From an uncultured Christensenellaceae bacterium (GTDB lineage Bacteria; Bacillota; Clostridia; Christensenellales; Borkfalkiaceae): a stretch of DNA of 64,000 nucleotides. Both the position numbers and the translations under genes were made by a program. The stretch lies in NCBI GenBank assembly GCA_910587365.1, contig CAJUKJ010000002.1:34494-98493 (forward strand), in the 5' to 3' direction. Under the pieces are notes generated by a model that saw only the letters and a program-made list of their open reading frames with translations, was not told the origin of the DNA and did no database searches. Of the stretch, positions 40,567-48,637 are shown in pieces (within the stretch, counting starts at the first letter, position 1; the number at the start of each line of letters is the position of its first letter).

Positions 40567-40917
40567 ATGACCGTAAAAGAATGCTATGAAGTTATGAAAG
40601 GTGATTACGACGACGTAATCAGCCGTTTAAGGACGGATGACAGGGTTAAAAAATTTCTGTTGAAGGTTCTTGACGATACAAGCTTTTCAACCCTTTGCAA
40701 GGCGTTGGAAGAAAAGAACATTGAAGAGGCGTTCCGCGCCGCGCATACCTTAAAGGGTGTATGTAAAAACCTGTCGATTGACAATCTTGCCTATTCCGCA
40801 AGCAATTTAACCGAAGCGTTGAGGGGCAGGCAGGACTACGGCGACGATATTGACCCTCTGTTTAAAAAAGTCAAAAAGGATTACGCGCTTACAATGGCGT
40901 GCATCCAGATGCTTTAA
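40567..40917 (+). CDS. Histidine phosphotransfer (HPt) protein
   Basis: A 116-residue four-helix-bundle phosphotransferase. The phosphoacceptor histidine is in AFRAAHTLKGVCKNLSI (about residue 59), matching the HPt AHxLKG signature. It should carry phosphate between the hybrid kinases and the receiver of the preceding regulator. It lies 17 bases after that gene with GGGAGG upstream. Confidence 0.92.
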   Translation: MTVKECYEVMKGDYDDVISRLRTDDRVKKFLLKVLDDTSFSTLCKALEEKNIEEAFRAAHTLKGVCKNLSIDNLAYSASNLTEALRGRQDYGDDIDPLFKKVKKDYALTMACIQML

Positions 40918-40981
40918 GCTTAACCGAAGCGGGCGGCTTATTGCAATATAATATATTAAAGATAAAAAAAGGAGATACTAT

Positions 40982-41209
40982 ATGTTTCAGAAAGGTAAAT
41001 TGAAAAAGGCTATAAATGCCAGCAGAAAGAAGATTACTGTGTTAGAGCAGAAGCGTACCCGTTCACAGGCGGCTTTGGTTTATGCTCTTTTAAACCACAC
41101 TACTCCCAGTGACAGCGATATCGAATTCTTCAATCAGTTTACTGTTCAAATCGATAATGAGCGTAACCATATGCACGAGCTTATGGCTGAACTTGAAAAG
41201 TTAGTATAA
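40982..41209 (+). CDS. Small coiled-coil protein of unknown function
   Basis: A 75-residue basic, helical protein with no family I recognise. The first half is Lys/Arg-rich (GKLKKAINASRKKITVLEQKRTRSQ) and the second half acidic and amphipathic (QIDNERNHMHELMAELEKL). AAAGGAG lies seven bases upstream of the ATG, so it is well supported as a gene. It has its own terminator and follows the phosphorelay operon by 64 bases, so it may be cotranscribed with it. Confidence 0.7.
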   Translation: MFQKGKLKKAINASRKKITVLEQKRTRSQAALVYALLNHTTPSDSDIEFFNQFTVQIDNERNHMHELMAELEKLV

Positions 41210-41231
41210 AATTAAAGTTACGGCAGAAGCT

Positions 41232-41264
41232 GCGGCAGGAAGCGAAAAACGCTTGCTGCCTTTT
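41232..41264 (+). terminator. Terminator after the small coiled-coil gene
   Basis: GGCAGGAAGCG and CGCTTGCTGCC pair with one mismatch around AAAAA and are followed by TTTT. Confidence 0.65.
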
Positions 41265-41436
41265 CGGCGTTATTGCAATAATAGTTTTTTAAAAAAACTT
41301 AAAAAAATCGGTATATTTACGCGTTTTTACGGCAAAAATTTAACGTGTCTAAAATATTTACTTTTAAAAATATTTGTGATATAATTATGCAAAATCGGGT
41401 ATTATCGAAAAAATTCGACAAGGAGGGTAGCTTAAT

Positions 41437-42024
41437 ATGTTAATTGCAGATTGGGTAGCAATCGGGCTTTTAGCGTTTTTCGCATTGCTTGGATTAATAT
41501 TCGGCTTCGGTAAAGGCTTGCGCTTTTTTACAAAGGGCTTTTTCGGCTTTCTTATTTCAATATTTTTCTGCTACTGTCTTGGCGGGCTTATAATAAAAAT
41601 AAGCTTTGTGCAAAATCTTTTAAATATGTTGGTGGAAGCCGTAACCGATAAAGGCACTTTCTGCGACATACTTCTGGCAATCCGTATCGATATCATAGTT
41701 TATTACGTTACACTGTTTATCATAGTGCAAATTTTAAGAATTATAATAGTAAGCATAATTTCAAGGGTATTTGAAATTGAAAACGTATTCTTAAAGGTAA
41801 TAAACAAAGTATTCGGAATGGTTTTGTTTGTAGGCGTGCTTATCGTTCTTACGATGATAGCGTTCCAGATTATATGCTTAATCGGCGGAACTACGGAAGC
41901 CGGCTTTATAGAAAAGATATCGGGCAGCAAGTTAAAGCTTGACTGGTTTTATGAAAACAATCCGCTGACGGAAATCATAGAGCTGTTATTTAAAATAGAA
42001 ATAAGAATACCCGTACAGGGATAA
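41437..42024 (+). CDS. CvpA-like polytopic membrane protein
   Basis: A 195-residue protein with about four membrane helices, of which LIADWVAIGLLAFFALLGLIFGFGKGL at the N-terminus and the glycine-rich FGFGKG segment resemble the CvpA/colicin V production family. Its function is unknown; some family members act in wall or membrane stress. AAGGAGGG lies upstream of the ATG. A terminator follows directly, so it is a single-gene unit. Confidence 0.65.
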   Translation: MLIADWVAIGLLAFFALLGLIFGFGKGLRFFTKGFFGFLISIFFCYCLGGLIIKISFVQNLLNMLVEAVTDKGTFCDILLAIRIDIIVYYVTLFIIVQILRIIIVSIISRVFEIENVFLKVINKVFGMVLFVGVLIVLTMIAFQIICLIGGTTEAGFIEKISGSKLKLDWFYENNPLTEIIELLFKIEIRIPVQG

Positions 42025-42029
42025 AATTG

Positions 42030-42064
42030 AATGCGGCAGGCAATAATTTATTGCCTGCCGCATA
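42030..42064 (+). terminator. Terminator after the CvpA-like gene
   Basis: ATGCGGCAGGCAATA and TATTGCCTGCCGCAT form a nearly perfect 14-bp stem. The following ATATTATAA is a poor T-tract, so termination may be incomplete. Confidence 0.65.
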
Positions 42065-42209
42065 TATTATAACTAACACAGAATTAAATTTTAAAATATT
42101 CACGTCGGAATTTTCAAGGATAGGTACACTTCGCCCGTTAAGAAAATTCACGGACAAAGCAACCTCACGCAAATATCGCTGTGACGAGCTTTGCGCGAAA
42201 TTATTAATT

Positions 42210-42560
42210 ATGGAAATCAATTTTTCTCAGCTCAAACAAAAGGAAGTAGTAAGTCTTACCGACGGTAAAAATCTCGGCAGGGTGTGCGACGTTACCTTTT
42301 TATATCCCGAAAACAAGCTTCTGGGTTTTACCGTCACAGGCGGAAGAGGCTTTAAGTTCACGCGGCAGGATTTGTTTATTCCTATGCCCGCCGTTGTAAA
42401 AATAGGCGAGGATACCATTCTCGTCAAAATGGGCGATAAAGAAAATTGCCCTCCTGCGGGTAAGGAAAACTGTCCGCCCAAACGCCCGCCCTGTCCGCCG
42501 CGCAACCCGTGTCCGCCGCCCTGTCCCCCCGACAGGCGCAGTTACGAGGAATATGAGTAA
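42210..42560 (+). CDS. YlmC/YmxH-family PRC-barrel protein with Cys/Pro-rich tail
   Basis: A 116-residue protein. Residues 1-75 (FSQLKQKEVVSLTDGKNLGRVCDVTF...GRGFKFTRQDLFIPMPAVVKIGEDTILV) match the YlmC/YmxH PRC-barrel family, which is linked to sporulation in Firmicutes. The tail after residue 80 is a repetitive Cys/Pro-rich stretch (KENCPP, RPPCPP, NPCPPPCPPD), with six cysteines spaced by two or more residues, that I would not expect in a standard member. No ribosome binding site is visible. A longer frame beginning at 42027 would run through a terminator, so I reject it. Confidence 0.75.
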   Translation: MEINFSQLKQKEVVSLTDGKNLGRVCDVTFLYPENKLLGFTVTGGRGFKFTRQDLFIPMPAVVKIGEDTILVKMGDKENCPPAGKENCPPKRPPCPPRNPCPPPCPPDRRSYEEYE

Positions 42561-42579
42561 TATATTTAAATTTAAAGTA

Positions 42580-42611
42580 AACAGGCAGTCGGATACGACT
42601 GCCTGTTTCTT
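42580..42611. terminator. Bidirectional terminator
   Basis: AACAGGCAGTCG and CGACTGCCTGTT form a perfect stem around GATA, with T-rich sequence on both sides. It separates the YlmC/YmxH-like gene from the convergent DUF4363 gene. Confidence 0.8.
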
Positions 42612-42617
42612 ATGCGT

Positions 42618-42995
42618 TTAAAACACGTTTTCCAATTTAAATTCGTATCCGCCGGGCAGGGTTTTTGAAATTTCTTTTAAAACCTCAATCTTGCCCAAAG
42701 CGAGGTCGTAGTTGCCGCAGTAGATAAGCGCGCACGCCTCGTTAAGCCAATAGTCCACGTAAGAAATATCGTTGTGCGGGACGAATATATGCAGCTTGCT
42801 CTTTTTATCCGTCCACATTTCCTTAACGGCATAGCCGTCTTCACGGTTTGCCGTTTCGTCTTCAACCTTTTTATATAAGGTTTCCACGGCGTCGTGAAAT
42901 TCTTCAAACTGTTTGTCAAGGTAAATATCCACCCCGACGAATAAGCCGATGCAAAGCAACAGCGCAGCAAGGATATAAATAGCTGACTTTACCAT
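42618..42995 (-). CDS. DUF4363-like single-pass membrane protein
   Basis: A 125-residue protein with one N-terminal membrane helix (SAIYILAALLLCIGLFVGVDIYL) and a helical extracytoplasmic domain (FEEFHDAVETLYKKVEDE... DYWLNEACALIYCGNYDLALGKIEVLKEI). This matches DUF4363, which is commonly paired with DUF421 genes as it is here. The start overlaps the stop region of the DUF421 gene by 7 bases. Function unknown. Confidence 0.75.
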   Translation of the reverse strand: MVKSAIYILAALLLCIGLFVGVDIYLDKQFEEFHDAVETLYKKVEDETANREDGYAVKEMWTDKKSKLHIFVPHNDISYVDYWLNEACALIYCGNYDLALGKIEVLKEISKTLPGGYEFKLENVF

Positions 42996-43663
42996 TCGCC
43001 GCGCACCTCCATATTAAGTATCTTATATTTTTCCCCGCGCTTTTGGAAGTAAACCCTGCCGTCGCTGTTAACGGTCATTACGACGACCTCCTTCAATTTC
43101 GCGTTCTGCGCCTTTAAAAATTCATTAAGCTGCGTTTTGTCTATACCGCACGCGGTAAGGTTTTTTTCTTCGGGCTTTCCGCTTTCTATAAGAAGCAGCG
43201 ATAGGGAAGAGGACGACTTTTCGGGGTTTTCAAGTGCGGAAAAGCTTCCGTTAGCTTCATATAAGCCGTAATAAACGTCGTCAAGCGAAAAGTACCCCGC
43301 GCCGCGCATACTCTCTATAAGGTCGCTGACGTCAAGGTTATTTTTCCTCAACTGGAATTCGTCTATTCCGTTTTTATTTATAACTACCGAAGGCTTTCCG
43401 CAGATTACCGTTTTAACGGGCTTGAACAGCAAATCAAGCACGACTACAATCTGGTGCATAACGAAAATTGCAATAATCGCAATAATGCCGTATAAAAGCG
43501 GAATGGAAGAGTCCGCCATAGGAATACACGCCAGTTCCGCAATCAGCAGTGAAATTACAAATTCAAAGGGCTGCATTTCGCCAACCTGACTTTTGCCCAT
43601 AAGGCGCATAATAAACAGCAGCGTTATAAAAATAATTGCCGTGCGTACAAAAATAAGAGCCAT
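42989..43663 (-). CDS. DUF421 (YetF/YrbG-family) membrane protein
   Basis: A 224-residue protein. Three N-terminal membrane helices (LIFVRTAIIFITLLFIMRLMGKSQVGEMQPFEFVISLLIAELACIPM...) carry the RLMGKxQxGE motif of the family. The soluble domain contains GKPSVVINKNGIDEFQLRKNNLDVSDL. A second copy of the fold or a degenerate domain follows (VVVMTVNSDGRVYFQKRG). I start at the ATG at 43663 because the family begins with the R/K-T membrane helix; a longer frame to 43813 lies across the folC start. YetF-type proteins have been tied to sporulation and germination; the role here is inferred. Confidence 0.82.
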   Translation of the reverse strand: MALIFVRTAIIFITLLFIMRLMGKSQVGEMQPFEFVISLLIAELACIPMADSSIPLLYGIIAIIAIFVMHQIVVVLDLLFKPVKTVICGKPSVVINKNGIDEFQLRKNNLDVSDLIESMRGAGYFSLDDVYYGLYEANGSFSALENPEKSSSSLSLLLIESGKPEEKNLTACGIDKTQLNEFLKAQNAKLKEVVVMTVNSDGRVYFQKRGEKYKILNMEVRGEW

Positions 43664-43697
43664 AATATAAGTTTGTACAAATTTATTTTCAATATTC

Positions 43698-43726
43698 TTG
43701 ATAAAGCCCGTCCGCCGTGATATAAT
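43698..43726 (+). promoter_or_regulatory. folC promoter, leaderless arrangement
   Basis: TTGATA (43698-43703), a 17-base spacer and a perfect TATAAT (43721-43726). The start codon GTG is 6 bases downstream, where transcription should begin. Confidence 0.65.
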
Positions 43727-43732
43727 AGCATA

Positions 43733-44863
43733 GTGAACTATTACAGCACGGAACCTACGCGTACCATATTGGACAGGCTTCACTGTCCAGATGAAAAACT
43801 TAAAATAATCCATATAGCGGGTACTAACGGCAAAGGCTCTACCGCAGAATTTTTTACAAACGTACTTATTTGCGCAAATAAGAAAACTGGTACCTTCACT
43901 TCGCCCTTGGTGTATACTTATAACGACCAGTTCAGGATAAACGGCGTATCTCTTACGGACGAAAAGCTAAACTACTATATCGGTAAAGCGGCAAGTGCGG
44001 CGCAGGGCGTAAACGCCTCGCAATTTGAAATAGAAACGGCGGGTATAATTTACGCGTTTGCCGAAGAAGGGTGCGAGTGGGCTGTTATCGAGTGCGGAAT
44101 GGGCGGTCTGACGGACGCTACTAACGCCGTTTCGCATAAGGAGCTTGCGGTTATAACCTCGGTTTCTTTGGAGCATACCGAATATTTAGGCAAAACGATT
44201 AAGGACATATGCGCACATAAGGCGGGTATAATTAAAAACTGTCCCGCCGTTGTAAATGCCCGCCAGCCCGACGAGGCTGCGGAGTATTTTAAAAACCTCG
44301 GCGTTGTTTTTGCCGATAAAAATATAGCCGACGACTTTGAAATTTCCGCACGCGGAAGCTTACAGGTCTATAATGCGGCAACGGCGATAGTCGGGGCAAG
44401 GCTTTTGGGGTTTGACGAAATTGCTATCCGTGAAGGGATAAAAAACACCAAACCCGCAGGCAGACTCGAAACCGTAAATATTTGCGGGCGCACCTATATT
44501 TTGGACGGGGCGCACAATCCTGCCGCGTTTGAACCTTTAAAAGATATTTTATCCGAACGTGCGGCAGAGGATACGGCGATTATTTTCGGCTGTCTTTCGG
44601 ATAAGGATATAGACGGAAACCTGAAAGCCTTACAAGGGCTTGCAAAGCGAATAACCGCAGTGCCGTGTCCAAGCCCGCGTTCAAGAAGTTTGCGGGAAAC
44701 GTCCGTGGCTTGTAAAAAATATTTCAATAACGTCGGTATGGCGCAAAGTGTGGAATGCGCACTTGAAGCCGAAAACGCGCAAACGGTAGTAGTTTGCGGT
44801 TCGTTTACTTTGTTGTCGGAGGCAAAACAATGGATAGAAAATTTAACAGGGAAAAGGCAATAA
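43733..44863 (+). CDS. folC: Folylpolyglutamate synthase/dihydrofolate synthase
   Basis: A 376-residue Mur-ligase-like enzyme that adds glutamate to folates. The ATP loop is HIAGTNGKGSTAEFF (about residue 30), followed by TSPLVYTYNDQFRINGVSL, the acidic ECGMGGLTDATN and the C-terminal DGAHNPAAFEPL. The N-terminal part before the loop is about 15 residues shorter than usual. The only possible start is the GTG at 43733, because TGA lies five codons upstream, and there is no ribosome binding site. It overlaps folE by 34 bases and heads the folate operon. Confidence 0.92.
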   Translation: MNYYSTEPTRTILDRLHCPDEKLKIIHIAGTNGKGSTAEFFTNVLICANKKTGTFTSPLVYTYNDQFRINGVSLTDEKLNYYIGKAASAAQGVNASQFEIETAGIIYAFAEEGCEWAVIECGMGGLTDATNAVSHKELAVITSVSLEHTEYLGKTIKDICAHKAGIIKNCPAVVNARQPDEAAEYFKNLGVVFADKNIADDFEISARGSLQVYNAATAIVGARLLGFDEIAIREGIKNTKPAGRLETVNICGRTYILDGAHNPAAFEPLKDILSERAAEDTAIIFGCLSDKDIDGNLKALQGLAKRITAVPCPSPRSRSLRETSVACKKYFNNVGMAQSVECALEAENAQTVVVCGSFTLLSEAKQWIENLTGKRQ

Positions 44864-45387
44864 AAGCTATTGAGGATTTATTGGACGCCCTCGGCGAGGA
44901 CAGGACGCGCGAGGGATTAACGGACACTCCTCGCCGCGTTGCCGACGCATTTGCCGAGTTTACTTCGGGCGAAGGAAAGTCTGCAAAAGAACATCTTTCC
45001 AAGACCTTTAAAGCCAAGTGCGGCGAAATTGTAATCGAAAGGGACATTGAGTTTTCGTCAACGTGCGAGCATCATTTAATGCCTTTTTTCGGTAAAATAG
45101 CCATTGCGTATATCCCCGACGGCAGAGTAGTCGGGCTTTCAAAGCTTGCACGCACGGTTGAGGTCTTTTCAAAACGTCTGCAATTGCAGGAACGGCTTAC
45201 AAGCGATATTGCAGCGGAAATTATGCGCTGTCTATCGCCAAAGGGCGTAATGGTCGTGTGCGAGGCGGAGCATACCTGTATGACCTGCCGCGGCGTCAAA
45301 AAACCCGGCAGCAAAACGCTTTCTTACAGCGTTGAGGGATGCTTCCCCGAAGACAGGAAAAGAGAGGTTCTTTCGCTTTTAAAATGA
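44830..45387 (+). CDS. folE: GTP cyclohydrolase I
   Basis: A 185-residue enzyme making dihydroneopterin triphosphate from GTP, the first step of folate synthesis. Motifs are TPRRVADAFAEFTSG, the zinc-binding ECEHHLMPFFG (Cys and His ligands), GLSKLARTVEVFSKRLQLQERLT and CEAEHTCMTCRGV. The start is the ATG with GGAGG about eight bases upstream. It begins within the end of folC, and its stop codon overlaps the folP start as ATGA. Confidence 0.95.
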   Translation: MDRKFNREKAIKAIEDLLDALGEDRTREGLTDTPRRVADAFAEFTSGEGKSAKEHLSKTFKAKCGEIVIERDIEFSSTCEHHLMPFFGKIAIAYIPDGRVVGLSKLARTVEVFSKRLQLQERLTSDIAAEIMRCLSPKGVMVVCEAEHTCMTCRGVKKPGSKTLSYSVEGCFPEDRKREVLSLLK

Positions 45388-46157
45388 TTATCGGCAATAA
45401 AGAATTTAAAAATTATACCTACGTTTTAGCTATCGTCAACCTGACGCCCGACAGCTTTTGGAAAAATAGCCGCAACGACGAATACACCGTTTTAAAGACG
45501 GTGGAAAAGGCAATAACCGACGGGGCGTCGGTTATCGATTTAGGCGCGCAGTCAACCCGTCCGGGCTACAGTGAGGTAAGCGCGGACTGCGAAATTTCCC
45601 GTTTGGAACGCCCTTTACAGTTAATAAAGAAAAATTTTGATATACCCGTTTCCGTCGATACGTACTTTTACGAATGCGCGAAAGCTTCGCTTGAAATGGG
45701 TGCGGATATGATTAACGATATTTGGGGACTGACGCACGACAGCGGTATGGCGGAGCTTATTGCAAAGCATAAAGCTTCCGTCTGTATAATGCACAACGCG
45801 CAAAAGACGCTTGAAGGCGATATCTGGAAACAAATAACGGCATTTTTGCAAAAGTCCGTGTCGCTCGCATTGGACGCGGGTATCGGAAGAAATAAAATAT
45901 GCCTCGACGGCGGAATAGGTTTTGCAAAGACCAAGGAGCAAAACCACGAGCTTTTAAACGGTTACAACAGACTTGCGGCACTCGGCTATCCCTTGCTTTT
46001 GGGTACAAGCCGTAAATCGATGTTCGGCGGAAATGTAGAGGACAGGCTGTTACAGACGGTGGAAAGCACCCGTCTTGCGGCAAAGTACGGTGTAACGTTT
46101 GTGCGTGTCCACGACGTTAAGGAAAACTTCGAGGCAATAAGGGAAGTATATGGATGA
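45384..46157 (+). CDS. folP: Dihydropteroate synthase
   Basis: A 257-residue TIM-barrel enzyme joining 6-hydroxymethyl-dihydropterin pyrophosphate with p-aminobenzoate. Conserved parts are VLAIVNLTPDSFW, DLGAQSTRPGYSEV, SVDTYFYECAKASLEMGADMINDIWG and LDGGIGFAKTKEQNHELL, then GTSRKSM. The DSF element is normal but followed by WKNSR in place of the usual SDGG/FDGG. The start overlaps the folE stop (ATGA), and its end overlaps folBK by 8 bases. Confidence 0.95.
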   Translation: MIIGNKEFKNYTYVLAIVNLTPDSFWKNSRNDEYTVLKTVEKAITDGASVIDLGAQSTRPGYSEVSADCEISRLERPLQLIKKNFDIPVSVDTYFYECAKASLEMGADMINDIWGLTHDSGMAELIAKHKASVCIMHNAQKTLEGDIWKQITAFLQKSVSLALDAGIGRNKICLDGGIGFAKTKEQNHELLNGYNRLAALGYPLLLGTSRKSMFGGNVEDRLLQTVESTRLAAKYGVTFVRVHDVKENFEAIREVYG

Positions 46158-46917
46158 AATTAAAATACGTGGTCTTGAAATTTCCGCCTGTCACGGCGTC
46201 AAGGATTTTGAGAAGATTGACCGGCAACCGTTTATATTCGATGCGGATATAAAAACAAGCTTTTTTGCGGCGGCGCAAACGGATGATTTAAATTTGACGG
46301 TAAACTATTCAAAAATATGCGCGCTGATAACCGAAATTACCCAAGGCAATACCTTCGCCTTAATTGAAAAGCTTGCTTACGAATGCGCTTTTGCTATTTT
46401 TGAAAGGTTTGAAAGGGTTGAAGGGGTTTCGCTTACAGTATGGAAACCAAAAGCTCCAATGAAGCGAAAATTTGAAAACGTAGGGGTTAGCGTAAGCTTA
46501 AAAAGGGAAAAGGCGTACCTTTCCCTCGGTTCGAGTATGGGCGACAAAAAGTTATATCTGGATACTGCGATAGAAAAGCTGAATTCAACCCGCGGAGTAA
46601 AGGTTGAAAAGGTTTCGTCGTATATGAAAACCCAACCTTACGGCGGGGTTGCCGAAAACGAATTTTTAAACTGCGCGGTCTGCATCAGTACTTTTCTTGC
46701 CCCGCACGACCTTTTGGACGAAATACATCGAATAGAAGAGGAGTGCGGCAGAATCCGTGAAAAGCGGTGGGGCGACAGAACGCTTGATATCGATATAATA
46801 TTTTTCGGCAACCTGCAAATTGCCGACGAAACGCTTACAATCCCCCACGCGGACTATCAAAACCGTGATTTTGTTAAAATTCCGCTGAAAGAAATTGCGC
46901 CGCACCTCATAAAATAG
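46150..46917 (+). CDS. folBK: Bifunctional dihydroneopterin aldolase / HPPK
   Basis: A 255-residue fusion of two consecutive folate enzymes. Residues 1-118 are dihydroneopterin aldolase (IRGLEISACHGVKDFEK, NYSKICALITEI, TFALIEKLAYECA). Residues 120-255 are 6-hydroxymethyl-7,8-dihydropterin pyrophosphokinase (AYLSLGSSMGDKKLYLDTAI, KTQPYGGVAENEFLNCAV, RWGDRTLDIDIIFF). The fusion couples successive pathway steps. It closes the folC-folE-folP-folBK operon, and a terminator follows after about 14 bases. Confidence 0.94.
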   Translation: MDEIKIRGLEISACHGVKDFEKIDRQPFIFDADIKTSFFAAAQTDDLNLTVNYSKICALITEITQGNTFALIEKLAYECAFAIFERFERVEGVSLTVWKPKAPMKRKFENVGVSVSLKREKAYLSLGSSMGDKKLYLDTAIEKLNSTRGVKVEKVSSYMKTQPYGGVAENEFLNCAVCISTFLAPHDLLDEIHRIEEECGRIREKRWGDRTLDIDIIFFGNLQIADETLTIPHADYQNRDFVKIPLKEIAPHLIK

Positions 46918-46927
46918 ACTATATGCT

Positions 46928-46964
46928 AAAAAAATTTTGTGCAATTTGCACAAAATTTTTTAAA
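46928..46964 (+). terminator. Terminator of the folate operon
   Basis: AAAAATTTTGTGC and GCACAAAATTTTT pair around AATTT, followed by a short T-run and A-rich sequence. Confidence 0.75.
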
Positions 46965-47078
46965 AAATCTATACAAATAATTATAATTATGTTATAATTC
47001 CTTACGTTGGAGCAGAAGGCTCATTTTATGTTGTAACGGAAGTGAACGGTTAAAAAACCGCCTTTCGGGGAGTTTGTT

Positions 47079-48593
47079 TTGGAAAAGATAGGCATTATAG
47101 ATTTAGGCTCGAATTCCGCAAGACTTGTAATAGTAAATCTATTCGCGGACGGCTACTTTATGGTAGTCGACGAATTAAAGGAAAGCGTGCGCTTGGGGCA
47201 GGATATGGAGCGCGACGGCTTTTTAAAGCCCCAGCGTGTTGCGGAAACCATTAAAACTTTAAAGATGTTCCGCAAGCTTTGCGACGCAAGCGGGGTAACG
47301 CGCATAATCGCGGTTGCAACCGCGGCTGTCCGCCGTGCCAAAAACCAGCGTAGCTTTCTTGACGAAATACAGGCAAGCTGCGGCATTAAAATCCGCGTCC
47401 TTACCGCCGAGGAAGAGGCGGTTTACGTCTACCGCGGCGTTATAAACACTATGGACGTGCCTAAGGGCATAATTCTGGAAATAGGCGGCGGCGCAACTAA
47501 AATAGTTTATTACAACAGAAGGAATATTTTAAACCACACAACCCTGCCGTTCGGCGCGGTTACTTTAACGGGGCTTTTCTCCGAAGACGGATTAAGACCC
47601 GAAGAGCAGGCGGCAAAGATAGAAGAGTTCTTTACCGAACAGCTTAAAAAGGTGGAGTGGATAAACGACGTAGACCCCGACGTACAGATGATAGGCGTAG
47701 GCGGCTCGTTCAGAAACTTGTTCAAAATAAGCAAAATGGTGCATAAATACCCCTTAGACACCGTGCATAACTACACGATGTTTACCGAAGATTTTATGCC
47801 CGTTTACGATATGATAAAGGTGTTGGACCTTGACAAAAAGAAAAAAATCAAGGGTCTTTCGGCAGAGCGTGCGGACATACTTCCCGCCGCGCTGTCTATA
47901 ATAAAATCGTTTATATCATTCTTCAATTTTGAAAAGTTCATAATGTCGGGTGCGGGACTGAGAGAGGGTATAATGTTCAACCAGGCACTTCCCATCACGG
48001 AAGAAAAACCCATTTCCGACGTTTTAAACTATTCGCTTACCACACTCGTAAAATATTACGGCGTTGACGAAAAGCACGTTGAACACGTGGTAAATTTAAG
48101 TATACAGCTTTTCAAGCAGTTAAGGGTACTGCATAAATTCCCCAGACAGTATTTAAAGGTGTTGAAAATTGCCGCAACCCTGCACGATTGCGGCCAGCGC
48201 ATAAAATACTACAACCACCAGCGTCATAGCTGGTATATGATACTTAACGCAAACCTTTACGGAGTATCGCACAGGGACATCGTGCTTGCCGCGTTTACGG
48301 CGTGCTGCCATAAGAAAGAGGATATCAATATACTTGACTGGAACAGATACAGGGATATTTTAAACGAGGACGATATAGAAATCGTCAAACGCCTCGGCGT
48401 TATGCTGAGAATTGCCGAAAGCCTTGACAGGTCTATGTCCGGAACCATAAAGTCGATAAATTGCGATATACTCGGCGATTCCGTAATAATGAAAACCGAA
48501 GTGGACGGCGACGCCGCACTTGAAATACGCAACGCTATGGCTGCCGGCGGAGAATTTAAAAAGTCCTTCCACAAAAATTTAGAAATTCTTTAA
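47079..48593 (+). CDS. ppx: Exopolyphosphatase/guanosine pentaphosphate phosphatase (Ppx/GppA)
   Basis: A 504-residue ASKHA phosphatase. The N-terminal phosphate loop is GIIDLGSNSARLVIV, with the second phosphate motif LEIGGGATKIVYY and the following TLPFGAVTLT. Residues about 310-500 form an HD domain (VLKIAATLHDCGQRIKYYNHQRHSWYMI, KHxx). It acts on polyphosphate or on pppGpp; which is not evident. The start is a TTG with CGGGGAG about ten bases upstream. A TATAAT box (46993-46998) suggests an 80-base leader. Confidence 0.9.
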   Translation: MEKIGIIDLGSNSARLVIVNLFADGYFMVVDELKESVRLGQDMERDGFLKPQRVAETIKTLKMFRKLCDASGVTRIIAVATAAVRRAKNQRSFLDEIQASCGIKIRVLTAEEEAVYVYRGVINTMDVPKGIILEIGGGATKIVYYNRRNILNHTTLPFGAVTLTGLFSEDGLRPEEQAAKIEEFFTEQLKKVEWINDVDPDVQMIGVGGSFRNLFKISKMVHKYPLDTVHNYTMFTEDFMPVYDMIKVLDLDKKKKIKGLSAERADILPAALSIIKSFISFFNFEKFIMSGAGLREGIMFNQALPITEEKPISDVLNYSLTTLVKYYGVDEKHVEHVVNLSIQLFKQLRVLHKFPRQYLKVLKIAATLHDCGQRIKYYNHQRHSWYMILNANLYGVSHRDIVLAAFTACCHKKEDINILDWNRYRDILNEDDIEIVKRLGVMLRIAESLDRSMSGTIKSINCDILGDSVIMKTEVDGDAALEIRNAMAAGGEFKKSFHKNLEIL

Positions 48594-48602
48594 TTTGTAA
48601 AC

Positions 48603-48627
48603 AATGCCGCGGTTCAAGCGGCATTTT
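48603..48627 (+). terminator. Terminator between ppx and maf
   Basis: ATGCCGC and GCGGCAT pair around GGTTCAA and are followed by TTTT. It ends 10 bases before the maf ATG, again leaving no room for a leader. Confidence 0.65.
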
Positions 48628-48637
48628 GAATAATACG

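Noticed and set aside
42027..42560. Longer start for the YlmC/YmxH-like protein
   Set aside because: The extra 61 codons would run through the terminator hairpin of the preceding gene and have no family similarity.
43664..43813. N-terminal extension of the DUF421 protein
   Set aside because: It would overlap the folC promoter and start; the family's first membrane helix begins at the ATG at 43663.
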